A program made the position numbers and the translations under genes. From NCBI RefSeq assembly GCF_021134715.1, contig NC_060021.1:1736001-1800000 (forward strand): DNA of 64,000 nucleotides. The letters run 5' to 3'. Position 1 is the first letter of the stretch; each line of letters starts with the position of its first letter. Source of the DNA: Daphnia pulex. Taxonomy: Eukaryota > Arthropoda > Branchiopoda > Diplostraca > Daphniidae. The notes under the pieces are model-generated. The model had not been told where the DNA came from and did no database searches. It saw nothing but the letters and a program-made list of their open reading frames with translations. Shown in pieces: positions 37,155-49,080 of the stretch.

Positions 37155-37730
37155 TTACCTGGTATTGTAAGCGACACACGATGAAGTCTGGTTTCTCCGG
37201 CTGTGTGTCGCTGTGTACTGGGGTCCCATTTTTAGGTAGGAGTAGAGAAACGCAAATAAATTCTCCCTGATGTTGTCGCTTACTCCAGTAGTGCGCGGTT
37301 GCATCACTTGTTGTGGAGGAGGATCAGGCATCACTTGTTGATCAGGAGCTGTGGCCGATGCTGTTTCAACCACACCGTAAATGGGTAAATGTTGTATATT
37401 CTGATCCAAATCCGGTGCAGCAATGGCGGGCAGATCGAGAAGTCGTTGAAATGTAACATTAGTTGGGAAGCCCTCCCTATAGGCACTACACACTCCTTTC
37501 GGCATAAAGGACATGGTAGCTAAAAAAAAGATCAAAGAAATTGAATTGAAAATGGCAAAAATACTTAATTTACTTAATACCTGATCATTAAAATAAAGTT
37601 GTTCAACGCAGCTCAAAATGCAATCCATGCAAAATGTGTGCTGGAATGGAAGCACTTTCGGTCTAACGTACTTTTCCATGCACACAATGCATGTCAGCAT
37701 TTCGTTAATGTCATTCAAAAATTGGTCCAT
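37155..37730 (-). pseudogene. RING-finger protein fragment with frameshift
   Basis: Starts with a Met (37730). The first exon has LTCIVCMEKYVRPKVLPF, then QHTFCMDCILSC, and ends at a GT donor (about 37582). The next exon begins LPCPLCRKECVVPIGR, supplying the last Cys pair of a C3HC4 RING. In the family pattern the third metal ligand is Cys in LPCxH; here it is Phe (LPFQH). About 15 codons into exon 2 the family-like text continues in another frame (FPTNVTFQRLLDLPAI), so one base has been gained or lost near 37470-37480. The rest, to NTR at a GT donor near 37157, is Pro/Gln-rich linker. Likely a dead E3-ligase-like gene. Confidence 0.6.
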
Positions 37731-37778
37731 TTAAAAAAAAGGAAAATTGGCAATGGGCAGCAATTTTGGGCTGGGCCA

Positions 37779-38990
37779 GAGACTTGACGTATGGTGCGAT
37801 AAGGTGGTTTAAACCACCATTTGCAGTCATTCAACGCCAGCAGGTGAAGAGGGGTTGAGCCGTTGGTGTCCTTCGCGTTGGGATTTCCCCCAGTTTTCAA
37901 CAGTAGTTTGATCAATTTAAAGTCGATTAATTTGCCTCGATGATCTGCGCATGTTCTCATCAATAGACTGGTGGATTCTTTAGCTCGTTTCACTTCGTAA
38001 ATGTTCAAGTATACAGCAAGTTGTATTTTTAGTGACTTTTTCTCTTTTTTGTTTCGGAAAGTACGATCAGTTATTGGGATAGAATGGGAATTATTATCGG
38101 AAATGTCATCTAATACTTTTTGTTTTTTTTTCTGTCGTCAAGTAGTTATGAATCTTAACTTGGAAAGCCATGCAGAAATGAAGAACAGCTATAAGAATGT
38201 CAAAATTGACCACAGGGTGGGGTTTTCTCACCAACCATTCTTCGTCTTGAAATAGGATTTGAGCAATTCTCATCACTGTCCATACAACAACATCGCTTCT
38301 ATCGATCTCGAGGGTATTCTTGACTAAATCTTCTAAGATCGAAGTGTTCCAATGACCTCCAAAAGACAGAGTGAAATGGAAAATAAACGTGAACGATCCA
38401 AGCGATGTTCTTCCAATCCATCAAGGAGACGTTTATTTACATTGTAGACAAAAATTCCATTACCCAAGTCGTACTTTTCTACCATACGTTGACTAGTAAA
38501 GAGGGCTTGAATAATCCAGTTTGTTAGTTTCTGTTTCAACAACAATTTTAGTTGTTTTGCGTTCTCGACTTCTTTTATCCCTTCGAAAACTTCTTTTTCC
38601 AATTGCGTTTGATGCAGGACTGGCTTCGGGATCAGGTTGCCTCTACGACCGCGCACCTTCATTCATCGCGAGTCAAATAGGTTAGAGAACTACTCTCAAC
38701 AAGAGATCTGAGGTCGGTTTTGCCCGTTTCTTTCGTGGATATTGAAATTTACTGCTATCATTGAAGACTTCTTCTCTTGTGCAGTTTTGGACATTTCGAT
38801 CAGTAGTTTTTGGGGTATGATCAATAAATCGAAAATGTTATCTAATACTTCTTGTTTGTTTTCTTTCGTCCAGAAGTCATTAATCTTTACTTGGAAAGTC
38901 ATGCAAAAAAAAAGAACAACTGCGGCATCCCGGACCACTACAATGTGAGGGTGTTCCGCTGCTGGAGGAATTCAAGGCTCTGGCTCAGAA
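37779..38990 (-). pseudogene. ankyrin-type gene relic in left arm of inverted duplication
   Basis: Reading on the minus strand: KINDFWTKENKQEVLDNIFDLL (38900-38835), a frame with LIPKPVLHQTQLEKEVFEGI and LDGLEEHRLDRSRLFSI (38662-38333), and finally IKLLLKTGGNPNAKDTNGST with PLHLLAL (38008-37780), an ankyrin repeat. Stops and frame changes separate these parts. The same series occurs on the plus strand at 52060-53070. FEM-1-like proteins have ankyrin repeats with a similar helical partner region, but I cannot assign the family. Confidence 0.55.
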
Positions 38991-39138
38991 TCTCTTCCTC
39001 AAGATTTCGTCTCACTTGCTTGTCTCTCGTCTCTTGTTTTTGACAAAATAAGCCTTTGGGCTGGGTAATTCCTTTTTAGTATAAGATCATCGACGAATTT
39101 AGCTACATGGACACCCACACAAAGAAAGAGATTTATTC

Positions 39139-39143
39139 CTTTT
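39139..39143. other. target-site duplication, left copy
   Basis: CTTTT directly before the 5' LTR. It is repeated directly after the 3' LTR and occurs once at the matching uninterrupted site of the inverted copy (near 51255). Confidence 0.85.
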
Positions 39144-39315
39144 TGTGATGTATCGAATGCGATCACAGATGGCGCACGAAAGGCTTACGCCAGAGGGCCA
39201 CGGAGTGAACGGCATTCGAGTCGAGAGTAGAGTGGAGGAAGGTCTTACCGTTCCCGTCTTGTGTATTTCATATGCCTTGTGGACTTAGAATACAGTGCCT
39301 AACGCAGACTTAACA
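39144..39315 (+). repeat. 5' LTR
   Basis: 172 bases, starting TGTGATG and ending CTTAACA. By eye it is identical to the copy at 44626-44797. Unusually short for an LTR. Confidence 0.92.
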
Positions 39316-39333
39316 TGGCGCAGTTGGTCTCAC
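39316..39333 (+). promoter_or_regulatory. primer-binding site
   Basis: TGGCGCAGTTGGTCTCAC directly follows the LTR. The TGG start pairs with the CCA end of a tRNA. Which tRNA is used was not determined. Confidence 0.7.
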
Positions 39334-39963
39334 GCACCTACGATTGCTAAACACAGTGGTGTACTTTTTTCGTGACTCTAGTGAACCCTGCGTTTCCCTG
39401 TGTTCCTCGCCCTCAGTGTTCGACTTTCGTCCATGCGGCCCATGTACGCCGCCATCTTGCCTTGACGATCGAATCCCCACTCCTGATAGTGCAGGAGGCC
39501 ACTCTGTCGGAGGCGTCACACATGTGCCGGTCCTCGTACTGTTAGTTGTGCGGCATTTCAGATTGCTTTGAATTTTCTCGATTTATCGACATTTTTTTTG
39601 TGGTGCGAACCCGACCAACGCACGCGGCTTATGGGCGCCGCCATCTTGGTTTTTGCAGCCCCTCGTTTATGTCGGCAGATCAGAGTCACGGCATATCAGG
39701 CGGCCCCAACTACTTTTCTCGCTGAGTTAATTTCTCAACCCGACTTTTTCTTTTTCTGTGCGACGAGTGTTATTAGTGCCTTATTTGTGCCTGTTTGTTC
39801 CGTATTCCCACGAAGTTCGCTTTCGACCAACAGGTGGCGCAACACACGGTGCAAAATCGTCGATGTGCCTTTTGTACCATCCCTGCATCGTATATTCTGC
39901 GTGACACAGCATCGTTGAACATAGTGGCCAGTGAGCGGCTGTGATTCTACTCGCGCTCCGTTT

Positions 39964-42900
39964 ATGTCCAAAAGGAAGCAACATATCGCTACTTCACCCA
40001 TCATCACCCGTGCTCGTCTGCGAGCCACACACGCAATGGCAGCACCACCGGCGGCACCAACGGCGGCGGATGCGTTAGCGGCGGCGGCGGCGGCCGGAAA
40101 CCGGATCGACACCCTGGAGGCTCAATTACTGGCCATTTCTGGTCAACTGCAAACATTGATCACGGCGGCCGGTGGAGGCGCTGGTGGTGGCGGTGGCGCT
40201 GGTGGCGGCGGTGGCGGCGGCGGCGGTCTTGTTACTCCGGCAACGCCTCAACGACGGCGGCTGGACACCTCTAGCGTGGAAAAACTTCACGGCGATGTCA
40301 CCATTCCCCTCCTGCGGTCCTGGAGGAACCGTTGGAACGACTTCGCCGAACTAAGCCAACTGGCAACATATCCTGGGTCGGAGCAGATGGCGGCTTTCCG
40401 TATGGCCCTGGACCCTGCCATGCAACAAATTGTCGAGGTGGCGCTGGGTATACTGCCCACCACGATCACCACTCCGGATTTGGTACTGGATCGCATCGCC
40501 GATTACGTCCGCGCGAAACGTAACATCGCCCTCGACAGAGTCGCCTTTGAAGAACGGCGACAAGGTCCATCGGAAACGTTCGACGATTTTTATATCGCAC
40601 TCCGCCGCTTAGCTGAAGCGGCAGATTTATGTGCAACCTGTTTCGACACCCGTCTAGTCACGCGCATCATTGCCGGCACGAGAGATGCTGAAACCAAGAA
40701 AAAGCTGCTGGCAATGAGCCCATTTCCCGCCCTGCAATCGACAGTCAACATCTGCAGGAGTGAAGAATCCGCACGGGCCAATGAACGATCTTTAAGTGGC
40801 CATTCCGGCATATCATTGATCCAGAACAAACGCAATCGCACGGAGCGCCCATATGCAAACGAATGCAAATCATGCGGTCACGCAGCGCACTCCACTGGGA
40901 TTACGTGCCCGGCCATAGGACGCACGTGCCATTCATGCGGTCAACCGGACCATTTTGCCCCAAAGTGCCCCAATCGCGACAGAGGAAAGAGCGGCGGGGG
41001 TGGCGGCAACGGAAGCAGTGGTGGCAGCAGCGGTGGCAGCAGTGGCGGCAGCGGCGGCGGTGGCGGCAGCGGCGGATCGAAATCAAAAGTCGGTCACATT
41101 ACTATTGGCAACGTGCAAGCCAACCATCGGCAACGCAGATCCCCCACCATCGCATTGGAGGTGTTGTTGGACGAGAGCGGCTCGTCGGTCGCGACAATTG
41201 ATGACGCAATCCCCGACCCTGGAGCAGAGGTGAGCGTGGCCGGGCGCGATGTCATGGCGGCTTTAGGTATGACCGAAGCGGACCTATTGCATTCCCCTTT
41301 CGAACTGGTCATGACTGACCGGTCCACTCCACTCCTATCCATCGGGCAGCACGAAATTTCCGTTCGTTATGGCGGTCGGTGTACCCGTATGACGGTGGTG
41401 TTTTGCCCGGAAATACGCGGAATGCTCATCTGCCGTTTGGATTGCGTGAATCTTGCAATCATCCATGCGGATTACCCACAGCCACTGACACCAATTCAGT
41501 CCGTGCAGATTTCGCCGACAGAGGATGCAGATCAGCCGTCTCAACCATCAGAGTGGGAATTTCTACGGGGCATTCACTTACCCTTGGACCCATCAGCGGA
41601 ACAGATCGCAGAAATCGAGGCGACTATCGCAGCAGAATTCGATTCTGTGTTTGACCAGGAAGATGGTTTACGGACAATGGTGGGGCCAGATATGATGATT
41701 CAATTGCGGGACGATGCAGTGCCATATTATGTGAACGGCGCCCGACCAATCCCATTTAGTGATCGTCCGGAAGTGAAGTCCAAGCTGGACCAATTGGTGT
41801 CGCAGGGAGTGATCGTGCCAGTGACCGAAGCGACGGAATGGGCCGCCCCCCTGGTGGTGATTAGGAATGCCAAGACCGGCAAGATCCGCATCTGTGTCGA
41901 CCATACCCGATTAAATAAGTTCGTCCTGCGGCCAACTCACCCTACGCGTACTCCACGTGATGCGGTCGCCGAAATAGACAGCGAGTGCCGATTCTACACC
42001 AGTTTCGACGCCGCCAACGGGTACTATCAAATTCCCCTCCATCCCTCCTGTCAACATTTAACCACCTTTATGACGCCGTGGGGCCGTTTTAAGTTCCTCC
42101 GCGCGTCCATGGGCCTCAGTTGCTCGGGTGACGAATACAACAGGAGGGCGGATGTTGCGTTCGCCGCAGTGTCAAATACGGTGCGTGTGGTCGACGATCT
42201 GCTTCGCTTCGATCGTACCTTCCCCGAGCACGTGAGGGGAGTGTGTGAAGTTCTTCAAGCGGCACGCGACGCCGGGATTACCTTCAGCAAAGAAAAGTTT
42301 CGTTTCGCCCAAAATCGTGTGTCGTGGGTTGGATACGAGATCAAGCACGGCGGAGTCACCATCGAGGAGGCCAAATTAAAGGCCCTGTCTCAATTTCCCC
42401 GGCCGACTAATATTTCAGAATTACGGTCATTCATGGGCTTGGTGGAGCAACTCGCCGGATTTTCGACGGAGGTGGCAGCGGCGAAGGAACCCCTCCGACC
42501 TCTTCTTAGCACACGCAACCCATACGTGTGGACGCCGGACCATGACCGAGCATTCGCCGCCGTTAAGTTGGCTTTAATCTCCCCGCCCGTGGTGGTCCAT
42601 TTCGAACCAGACCGTGAAACAGTCATCCAAGTCGACGCCTCGCGTAAGAACGGAATGGGGTATGCGCTAATGCAGCGACACGACGGAGGCTGGCGTCTAG
42701 TGGATGCCAATTCCCGTTGGTGCTCCGATGTCGAATCACGATACGCCATCGTGGAGCTGGAGCTGGCTGCAGTCGAGTGGGCGATCCGAAAGTGCCGCTT
42801 ATACCTATCTGGTCTTCCAAATTTCACCCTGATGGTGGATCATCAGGCCCTCGTAGCAATCTTAGACAAGCATACCCTGGATGCTATAGACAATCCTAAA

Positions 42901-44448
42901 ATACAGCGTCTGAAAGAGCGACTGTCGCCCTATTCTTTCACAACCGTTTGGAGAAAGGGGAAGGAGCACGCCATTCCAGACGCCTTATCACGGGCCCCAG
43001 TCAACGACCCAGCGCCGGAAGATGAACGTGTGGGTTCCGACCTTGATTTTTCCGTTCGGAATGTGGTGATTCAGTCGATCGCGGCTGTGTGCAACTCTGA
43101 AGACGAATCGGCCCCGTCGGATCATTTGCCGGACGCTTTGCTGGCCGATCTGCGATCCACCGCCGTGGCAGACGCGGACTACACGGCCCTAGTGGCGGCA
43201 GTCGAATCAGGTTTCGGCACGGACCGTGCCCGCGTGACGAACTACATACGTCAGTTTTGGTCCATTCGTCACCAACTGTCTACGGAAGACGGCCTTGTCC
43301 TCTTTGGATCCCGTATCGTGGTGCCGTTCTCATCTCGCCGTAACATTCTCCAAAAACTTCACGCCGCCCACCAGGGCATCGTCCGGACAAAACGACGGGC
43401 CCAGCAGACGGTATATTGGCCGGGAATATCGAACGACGTCACGATGCTCGTCGAACGCTGCTCCAAGTGCCAGGAGAGGCGACCGAGCCAGTGCCAGGAG
43501 CCACTGATGTCAGACCCGCTACCGACATTCGTATTTGAAGACGTGTCGGCCGACTTATTCCAGCACGGAAACCACCATGTGCTGGTATACGCGGACAGAT
43601 TATCGGGTTGGCCGGTAGTCCACCAGTGGCGACGCGATCCCACCGCGCGAGAAGTAGTCCAGGCAGTCGTGCACAATTTCGTCGAGCTGGGCGTGCCCAT
43701 GCGATTCCGCTCGGATAATGGACCTCAATTCGATGCCGGAGTTTTCCAAGAGACACTGAAACGTTGGGGCGTGGCATGGGGTAACTCTTCCCCTCATTAC
43801 CCCCAGAGCAACGGCCATGCGGAGGCAGCAGTGAAGGCGATAAAAGAATTAGTGGCGAAGACCGGAGATTTATCATCGGAAGAATTTCTAGCGGGGCTCC
43901 TGGAGTTTCGGAACACCCCCCACGAGAGCGGTGCATCACCGGCACAAATTTTATTCGGCCACCAACTCCGCTCCATCGTGCCGGCGCATCGATCATCCTA
44001 CGCTCCCAAATGGAAGGACGCCATGATAGCACGGGAGCGACAGGCGGCGGCGGCTGCTGAAACTAAACTTCGGTACGACGCTCATACCCGCCCATTGTCA
44101 CCACTTCGGATCGGCACGCCGGTACGGATCCAAGACCCGGATTCCAAGCTTTGGACTCATGTGGGCGTCATTGTGGCGGTCGGCCGCTACCGATCCTACC
44201 GAATCAAATTTGCTAGTGGCAGCGTCCTGTGGCGCAATCGGCGGTTCCTCCGCCCCTTGGTCCCGGCGGAAGAAGAGACGACGGCGACGATCGTCCGAAT
44301 CAACCCATCGGCAGACGGCAGCGCGCCCACGGTAGCGGATGTCATCGTTCCCCCCGCATCAACCCAACAGCCTCCCATCGTTCCGGCGCCGGACGGCCCA
44401 CGCCGTGGAACTCGCATCCGGAAGCAGAGGGTCATCACATCTGTGTAA
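39964..44448 (+). CDS. gag-pol: gag-pol polyprotein of the LTR retrotransposon
   Basis: One uninterrupted frame of 1494 residues from the first Met at 39964 (the frame is open upstream but starts there with GTG). The gag part has an Ala-rich start, a Gly-rich stretch coded by GGC/GGT repeats (about 40165-40230), a helical capsid-like region and a [14 protein letters not shown] zinc knuckle (near 40930), followed by a second Gly/Ser-rich linker. The protease has DPGAEVS, with Pro where Ser or Thr is usual. Reverse transcriptase has [14 protein letters not shown], and VVDD at 42187-42198 in place of the common YVDD. RNase H has [12 protein letters not shown] and VDHQAL. Integrase has HAAHQ with CSKCQ (zinc domain) and the acidic triad in [13 protein letters not shown] and the downstream NGHAEA. 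Fusion of gag and pol in one frame means no frameshift is needed. Confidence 0.93.
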   Translation: MSKRKQHIATSPIITRARLRATHAMAAPPAAPTAADALAAAAAAGNRIDTLEAQLLAISGQLQTLITAAGGGAGGGGGAGGGGGGGGGLVTPATPQRRRLDTSSVEKLHGDVTIPLLRSWRNRWNDFAELSQLATYPGSEQMAAFRMALDPAMQQIVEVALGILPTTITTPDLVLDRIADYVRAKRNIALDRVAFEERRQGPSETFDDFYIALRRLAEAADLCATCFDTRLVTRIIAGTRDAETKKKLLAMSPFPALQSTVNICRSEESARANERSLSGHSGISLIQNKRNRTERPYANECKSCGHAAHSTGITCPAIGRTCHSCGQPDHFAPKCPNRDRGKSGGGGGNGSSGGSSGGSSGGSGGGGGSGGSKSKVGHITIGNVQANHRQRRSPTIALEVLLDESGSSVATIDDAIPDPGAEVSVAGRDVMAALGMTEADLLHSPFELVMTDRSTPLLSIGQHEISVRYGGRCTRMTVVFCPEIRGMLICRLDCVNLAIIHADYPQPLTPIQSVQISPTEDADQPSQPSEWEFLRGIHLPLDPSAEQIAEIEATIAAEFDSVFDQEDGLRTMVGPDMMIQLRDDAVPYYVNGARPIPFSDRPEVKSKLDQLVSQGVIVPVTEATEWAAPLVVIRNAKTGKIRICVDHTRLNKFVLRPTHPTRTPRDAVAEIDSECRFYTSFDAANGYYQIPLHPSCQHLTTFMTPWGRFKFLRASMGLSCSGDEYNRRADVAFAAVSNTVRVVDDLLRFDRTFPEHVRGVCEVLQAARDAGITFSKEKFRFAQNRVSWVGYEIKHGGVTIEEAKLKALSQFPRPTNISELRSFMGLVEQLAGFSTEVAAAKEPLRPLLSTRNPYVWTPDHDRAFAAVKLALISPPVVVHFEPDRETVIQVDASRKNGMGYALMQRHDGGWRLVDANSRWCSDVESRYAIVELELAAVEWAIRKCRLYLSGLPNFTLMVDHQALVAILDKHTLDAIDNPKIQRLKERLSPYSFTTVWRKGKEHAIPDALSRAPVNDPAPEDERVGSDLDFSVRNVVIQSIAAVCNSEDESAPSDHLPDALLADLRSTAVADADYTALVAAVESGFGTDRARVTNYIRQFWSIRHQLSTEDGLVLFGSRIVVPFSSRRNILQKLHAAHQGIVRTKRRAQQTVYWPGISNDVTMLVERCSKCQERRPSQCQEPLMSDPLPTFVFEDVSADLFQHGNHHVLVYADRLSGWPVVHQWRRDPTAREVVQAVVHNFVELGVPMRFRSDNGPQFDAGVFQETLKRWGVAWGNSSPHYPQSNGHAEAAVKAIKELVAKTGDLSSEEFLAGLLEFRNTPHESGASPAQILFGHQLRSIVPAHRSSYAPKWKDAMIARERQAAAAAETKLRYDAHTRPLSPLRIGTPVRIQDPDSKLWTHVGVIVAVGRYRSYRIKFASGSVLWRNRRFLRPLVPAEEETTATIVRINPSADGSAPTVADVIVPPASTQQPPIVPAPDGPRRGTRIRKQRVITSV

Positions 44449-44606
44449 TTTATTCCATGTCGTACAACCATTCCCGTTTGATCATTTGTGCTCGTTTAAT
44501 ATGCAAGTGTCCCCTATCCACCCCAAAGTGTCGCCGACATTCGCTTCCCATTGGATGTATTCATGGAATCATCATTCTATATGTTTGTTCTGTTTGTTTG
44601 TACCGA

Positions 44607-44625
44607 GCGAGGGCTCGGGAGGAGT
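44607..44625 (+). promoter_or_regulatory. polypurine tract
   Basis: A purine-rich stretch (GAGGGCTCGGGAGGAG core) directly before the 3' LTR, the expected site for plus-strand priming. Confidence 0.55.
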
Positions 44626-44797
44626 TGTGATGTATCGAATGCGATCACAGATGGCGCACGAAAGGCTTACGCCAGAGGGCCACGGAGTGAACGGCATTCG
44701 AGTCGAGAGTAGAGTGGAGGAAGGTCTTACCGTTCCCGTCTTGTGTATTTCATATGCCTTGTGGACTTAGAATACAGTGCCTAACGCAGACTTAACA
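44626..44797 (+). repeat. 3' LTR
   Basis: 172 bases, matching the 5' LTR throughout. Followed by the right copy of the CTTTT duplication (44798-44802). Confidence 0.92.
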
Positions 44798-45678
44798 CTT
44801 TTCAACCGTCACGTTAACCTTTCTATTAAGGTCACCTTGAAGGGTCGGTTAACTGAGCCCCCTCCAGAAAACAAATCTTTGCAAGGTCGCGGTCCTTGTT
44901 TTTTTTATGGCAAAGATTGTTTCATTGGTTCTCATTCATTGGGATCCCTTCGGGGTGGAAATAAAGATGGGAGGGATTAAAACCATAGCAGTTGTAATCT
45001 AGTATATAGTTTTCTGAACAGTTTTTATTTTATTCTCTGAAAAACCGTTGACGAAGTTGGACATTTTATTTAACGTTCAGTGCAAATAGAGAGAATGTTA
45101 AAAATTAACACAAGTGTTTTATTTTATACTCTATTTTGGATATACATGGTCATCGAGTTAGTTATCGCTGAAGAATGGGAACCTTTGGATAATGCAACAT
45201 ACGTTTCAAAAGTTCAACCATTTGAAATATAAATCTTTAATCCAAGGAATAACAGCCGTTTTTTAACAAATTTGAATAAAATAGTGATTCAATATTCATT
45301 TTTTTTGTTAATTATATGAAAATTTTAATTTCACTAACATTTTGTTTTAGTTGCATCAGGTATGAACAATTTTTCAGTGAATGATTAATTTGTCTACGGT
45401 TTTTGTGTATATGATTTAATATGAATTAAATAAAAATGTGGACAAATTATTTGTTATTTTTGTTTATGTATTAAAAATCAATGATATTGCACTGACATAA
45501 GTATCGCAATACAAACAAGAATAAATCACAGATACATTCACGAATTATGGAAATTATAATACACATTGAATGGAAAAGAACAAAGAATTGGTGATATTGT
45601 AAAGAAATGGGAACCATTGAAGACAAATAATTTCTGGTTAGCTACTTTTCTCTTTTTGATCTATAGCTAACAGGAAAA

Positions 45679-46116
45679 TTATAGCACTTGAATATTTTTT
45701 GCAAATGGACAACCTTTTCCGCCAAGACATTGAATAATCCGTTGCTGCAAAAAATGAATGTCATCAACAGTTAGTTCATAAGACAAGATAAATTTATACG
45801 TGTCATTAAACATAAAATTGTTGTAAACATTACAGAAACGTTTTGTTACCTCGTCAATTACTAAACTTAACAAGACAACTGCAATTAGAATATAGCCACT
45901 CAGATGTCCAACTCCTTCGTCGATTAAATGGTTATTCAGAAATCTTGATCTTTTCAAATTTCTTGCAAGTTTTTTGGCAAATAACACTGGAATCAGCTCT
46001 GCCTCTGTCTTCTGATTTGATGTTAGCTCCAAGACATCTCGTTGAAATTCTTCGTAAATTTCACATAAACTATTTCTTTGAACAAATAAATTTGATAATT
46101 TACTGAAATAATCCAT
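45679..46116 (-). CDS. hypothetical protein, 145 residues
   Basis: An open frame with a Met start and AT-rich codon use. The first half is charged and helical (for example KLARNLKRSRFLNN). A hydrophobic run, YILIAVVLLSLVIDE, lies at about 95-110. It ends GGKGCPFAKN. A GT donor lies at the end of the hydrophobic run, so the true gene may be spliced. It sits in the spacer between the two duplication arms, surrounded by relics. No family recognised; it could be a fragment. Confidence 0.3.
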   Translation of the reverse strand: MDYFSKLSNLFVQRNSLCEIYEEFQRDVLELTSNQKTEAELIPVLFAKKLARNLKRSRFLNNHLIDEGVGHLSGYILIAVVLLSLVIDEVTKRFCNVYNNFMFNDTYKFILSYELTVDDIHFLQQRIIQCLGGKGCPFAKNIQVL

Positions 46117-46521
46117 TTTCGTTGTTTATAAACAACGAAATTATACTACAAAAAATGTTTAACGTCTAAATATTTTTAAAATTTTGCTAAAATATAAATA
46201 TTCCATTTGCCATATAAAAGTATGTGTATGAATAACATCCAATAAAAAAGAAGGAACATGAAAGATTTTGTCATGTTGAGTACTCGGCATTGGTCCTTTT
46301 GTGAGGGTCATTTATGTATGTGTCCCTTTTAGAGGATTAGAAAATCGGTAAAAACTAGAGGGGGATACCCCAGTCCGTTCTGAGAAGACCAGTTTCAACT
46401 TGTCTAAAATGTAAGTCTCGAATTCTTTACAAAAATACATATTTTTCTTTTATTATTATTTATTATATTTTTATTTTTCAAAGATTGACGTTATGCAAGT
46501 ATTTATCAAGAATTTGAAGCT

Positions 46522-46803
46522 ATGGTAGAAACAGGCAATGATTTGGCTCAAATGATTAAATTTATGGATTTTGTCAACAAATGCATAAAAACAAATTCTA
46601 TAATGAATGACGACGACGACGACGGAGTCAGTGACTGTGACGCCTACTACATTACAGCCTGTTGTACAGAAAATCTTCATCATATACCAAACCCCAATGC
46701 TTTGGGAATACGTGTACACAATTACTATTATTGTAAAACCAGTAATAACTTTTTTATTATAACTTCGTGCCAGCTGTCATTATTATTGAAATTCTTGAAT
46801 TAA
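46522..46803 (+). CDS. hypothetical open frame, 93 residues
   Basis: Met start. A short acidic run of five Asp (a GAC repeat at about 46609-46623) is followed by a Cys/Tyr-rich stretch (DCDAYYITACC). It lies among decayed elements, no motif was recognised, and coding status is uncertain. Confidence 0.2.
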   Translation: MVETGNDLAQMIKFMDFVNKCIKTNSIMNDDDDDGVSDCDAYYITACCTENLHHIPNPNALGIRVHNYYYCKTSNNFFIITSCQLSLLLKFLN

Positions 46804-47639
46804 TTGAATTAATTAATTTTGTTCAAAACAATCAGTGTATTCCATAATCAAATGTATTACAGTTATCTTGATTAAAAAGATGTCAATTTAAAGGTTTTTA
46901 TCTAATGGATTCATCATATATTGACCAACTTTCAATTTTAGATCATTTACGTCAAAAGTTTTTGGTTTACTAATAATTTTCATACTTAGCTTATCAGTTT
47001 CGTTCTTGGAAACTTGAAATTGCAGAAGAGATTCTGAAGCAACCGTTCAGGCCACTGGGATATGTTCTCGTACAACCTTGAAAATTCCTTGTGTTATTTT
47101 CTTCAATGCTTTTTCATCCGCCAGAAACGCGAGGGAGAGTGATAAAAATGGCGACTAGGCTGGGTGGGAAACTGGTCAAAATTGCACTTTACTAGATTGG
47201 GAATAACTCGCCCAATCTAATCCGGAATGTAAATTCCTTTTGGATTGGTATTGAGGGATGGCCGAGCAAACTTTTGCGATAATTTTTTTTTATGGTTAGC
47301 ATTTACTCAAAAAGCGAAACCAAAGACCCCCAAAATTGTTAAAATTTGAAAAACCCAAACTTTAACATTAAATACCTCCCGAACGGCAAGGCATATTTCA
47401 ATTCTGCAAAATGCGGTGAATTCAGAGTAGAAAACTGGATATGTCTGAATTATTACAGATTTTTAGGTCCCATAGCGGAATGGGAAAAAGGGGGTCCATA
47501 GATTTGGTGCGCTTGAGTGGTGGATTGCTTGTTAAAAGAATGTTGTTAAAGTAGGGTAAGTAATTATGAATATAAAAGGAGGTCACACCTCCATTCTAAA
47601 CGGAATCTGGAATTTATGGGAAATCTTTTTACCAGAAAA

Positions 47640-49080
47640 GACAAGAAAGAAACATTGTTGGAATTGGTCAAGCCATTGTTCTCCCTAAATCAATCGCTGC
47701 GCCACTTCTACTTGGATTAGCAATAACCCTTCAACATTCACTTGGTTCACGACAACATATCGATTTACCTCATCCACTGGGTTTTTGCTCATCTTATGGC
47801 GATGTAGTTGACTTTGAACTTATTTTTGCGTTTGAAATTAACACTGATTTAGAGGGATATTCTCCTCAACTTTCCGGCCAACATATTGCAGATAACGCAG
47901 ATCACAATACATCAACCATTGATGAGAAAGAAACATTCCACGGAATGGAAATTATGGCCGCAATGTGCCCAGCTCCATTTGTGAGAAAGAAAGCTATTCC
48001 TTGGAACCGAAAAATTACAAATGAAGACATATTAAATACTGGAAAAATCCCAATCATTTCCTATCGTGGGGACAACAAGGTTTGGATCATCAATTTCAGA
48101 AAATTTATTGTTCATTGAATCTAACAACCTATTCAAATTTTGTAATTTTATTAATTAATATTGGAACTTTCAAGAATTTACTATAGGGTATGCTTACAGA
48201 AATTTTTGAAAAAATCAATCACTCCTCTACAACAATTGATTGTGTAGCAAAGGCAAGTGTTCTCATTGAGGTACACAACTCTCTTCTCAGTGAATTAACA
48301 CAGTTGAAAGATTTAAGGAATTATGGTTTTTATTTCGTTATCGAACTATTACGCATACATAACACACATTTTTTTAAATATTAATAACATTTCTGTAGGA
48401 CTGCAAGGCTGTGGATACAATTTATGAGTATGGTATCAGTTTACCGTAGTTTTTTGCGTGCAGAACGAACTGGAAATTGGTTTCTTCATTTGCAGTCAGC
48501 TTATGAGATGTTGCCTTATCTAGCAGCTGCTGGGCACAATAATTACACTAAGTCTCTACACCTATATCTTTAAGAAATGTCTCAACAAAAAGAAAAACAT
48601 CTTGATTTTCTTCATCAGTTTAAAAAAGGAAACCATGTTATAGAAAGAACTAATCACTATTTCGCTGCGGATTCACCTGATCGCGCAATAGAACAAGATT
48701 TAGTGGCTAGTTGCAAAAGTAGAAGTGAGATTTCCTATGCATAACGATATTTTCATTACCTATTCAGTTTTATACAACATTTATTCCCATATATAGGAGG
48801 ACTAACATCTAGACAAGGAATAGCAAAAATACAGCAAATTACGTGGGTTAATTCTATACGAAAAAGTGGTGTAATCAACAAGCTCACTCAAGAATTTGCT
48901 GGAATACATTGTAAAACGAGCGAACAACACAAAGTACTAGGTTAAAGTCGATATAAAAGAGATCAAGAAGACACTAAGGTTATCGTAAATTACATGAAAT
49001 CAGGTTTGCCGTTTGAAGGTGAACCCTACCTCTTGCGGAATATTGCTACCGGTGTTGCAGCGGCGCGCTAATAACCGTAA
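47640..49080 (+). pseudogene. relic of an uncharacterised repeated invertebrate gene family
   Basis: Several stretches read as one protein when stops and introns are skipped: GLAITLQHSLGSRQHIDLPH, then GQHIADNADHNTSTIDEKET with FHGMEIMA (47640-48080); CKAVDTIYEYGISLP (48402-48450); FLRAERTGNWFLHLQSAYEM with LPYLAAAGHNNYTKSL (48446-48570); and GLTSRQGIAKIQQITW through LLRNIATGVAA (48798-49065). I recall this text as a family of unknown function repeated in cnidarian and arthropod genomes. In-frame stops (for example after SLHLYL near 48570 and after HKVLG near 48943) show the copy is dead. It may be carried by a mobile element; no transposase motif was seen. Confidence 0.55.

Larger units (their letters stand above)
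39144..44797 (+). mobile_element. intact Ty3/gypsy-type LTR retrotransposon, 5654 bases
   Basis: Bounded by two identical 172-base LTRs (TG...CA ends) and a 5-base CTTTT target duplication. It carries a primer-binding site directly after the 5' LTR, one long gag-pol frame and a purine-rich tract before the 3' LTR. The domain order is protease, reverse transcriptase, RNase H, integrase, which is the Ty3/gypsy order. There is no envelope-like gene. Identical LTRs and an unbroken frame point to recent insertion. GC content is clearly higher than in the surrounding DNA. Confidence 0.92.
37779..45525 (+). repeat. left arm of a large inverted duplication, interrupted by an LTR retrotransposon
   Basis: The segments 37779-39143 and 44798-45525 are together the reverse complement (by eye roughly nine in ten bases or better where aligned) of 50512-53070. 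Boundaries are approximate. The LTR element at 39144-44797 interrupts this arm only. The other arm has about 540 extra bases at 51505-52050. Confidence 0.75.

Noticed and set aside
40165-41080. GGC/GGT tandem repeats as an independent repeat locus
   Set aside because: They encode the Gly-rich linkers inside the gag frame and keep the reading frame.
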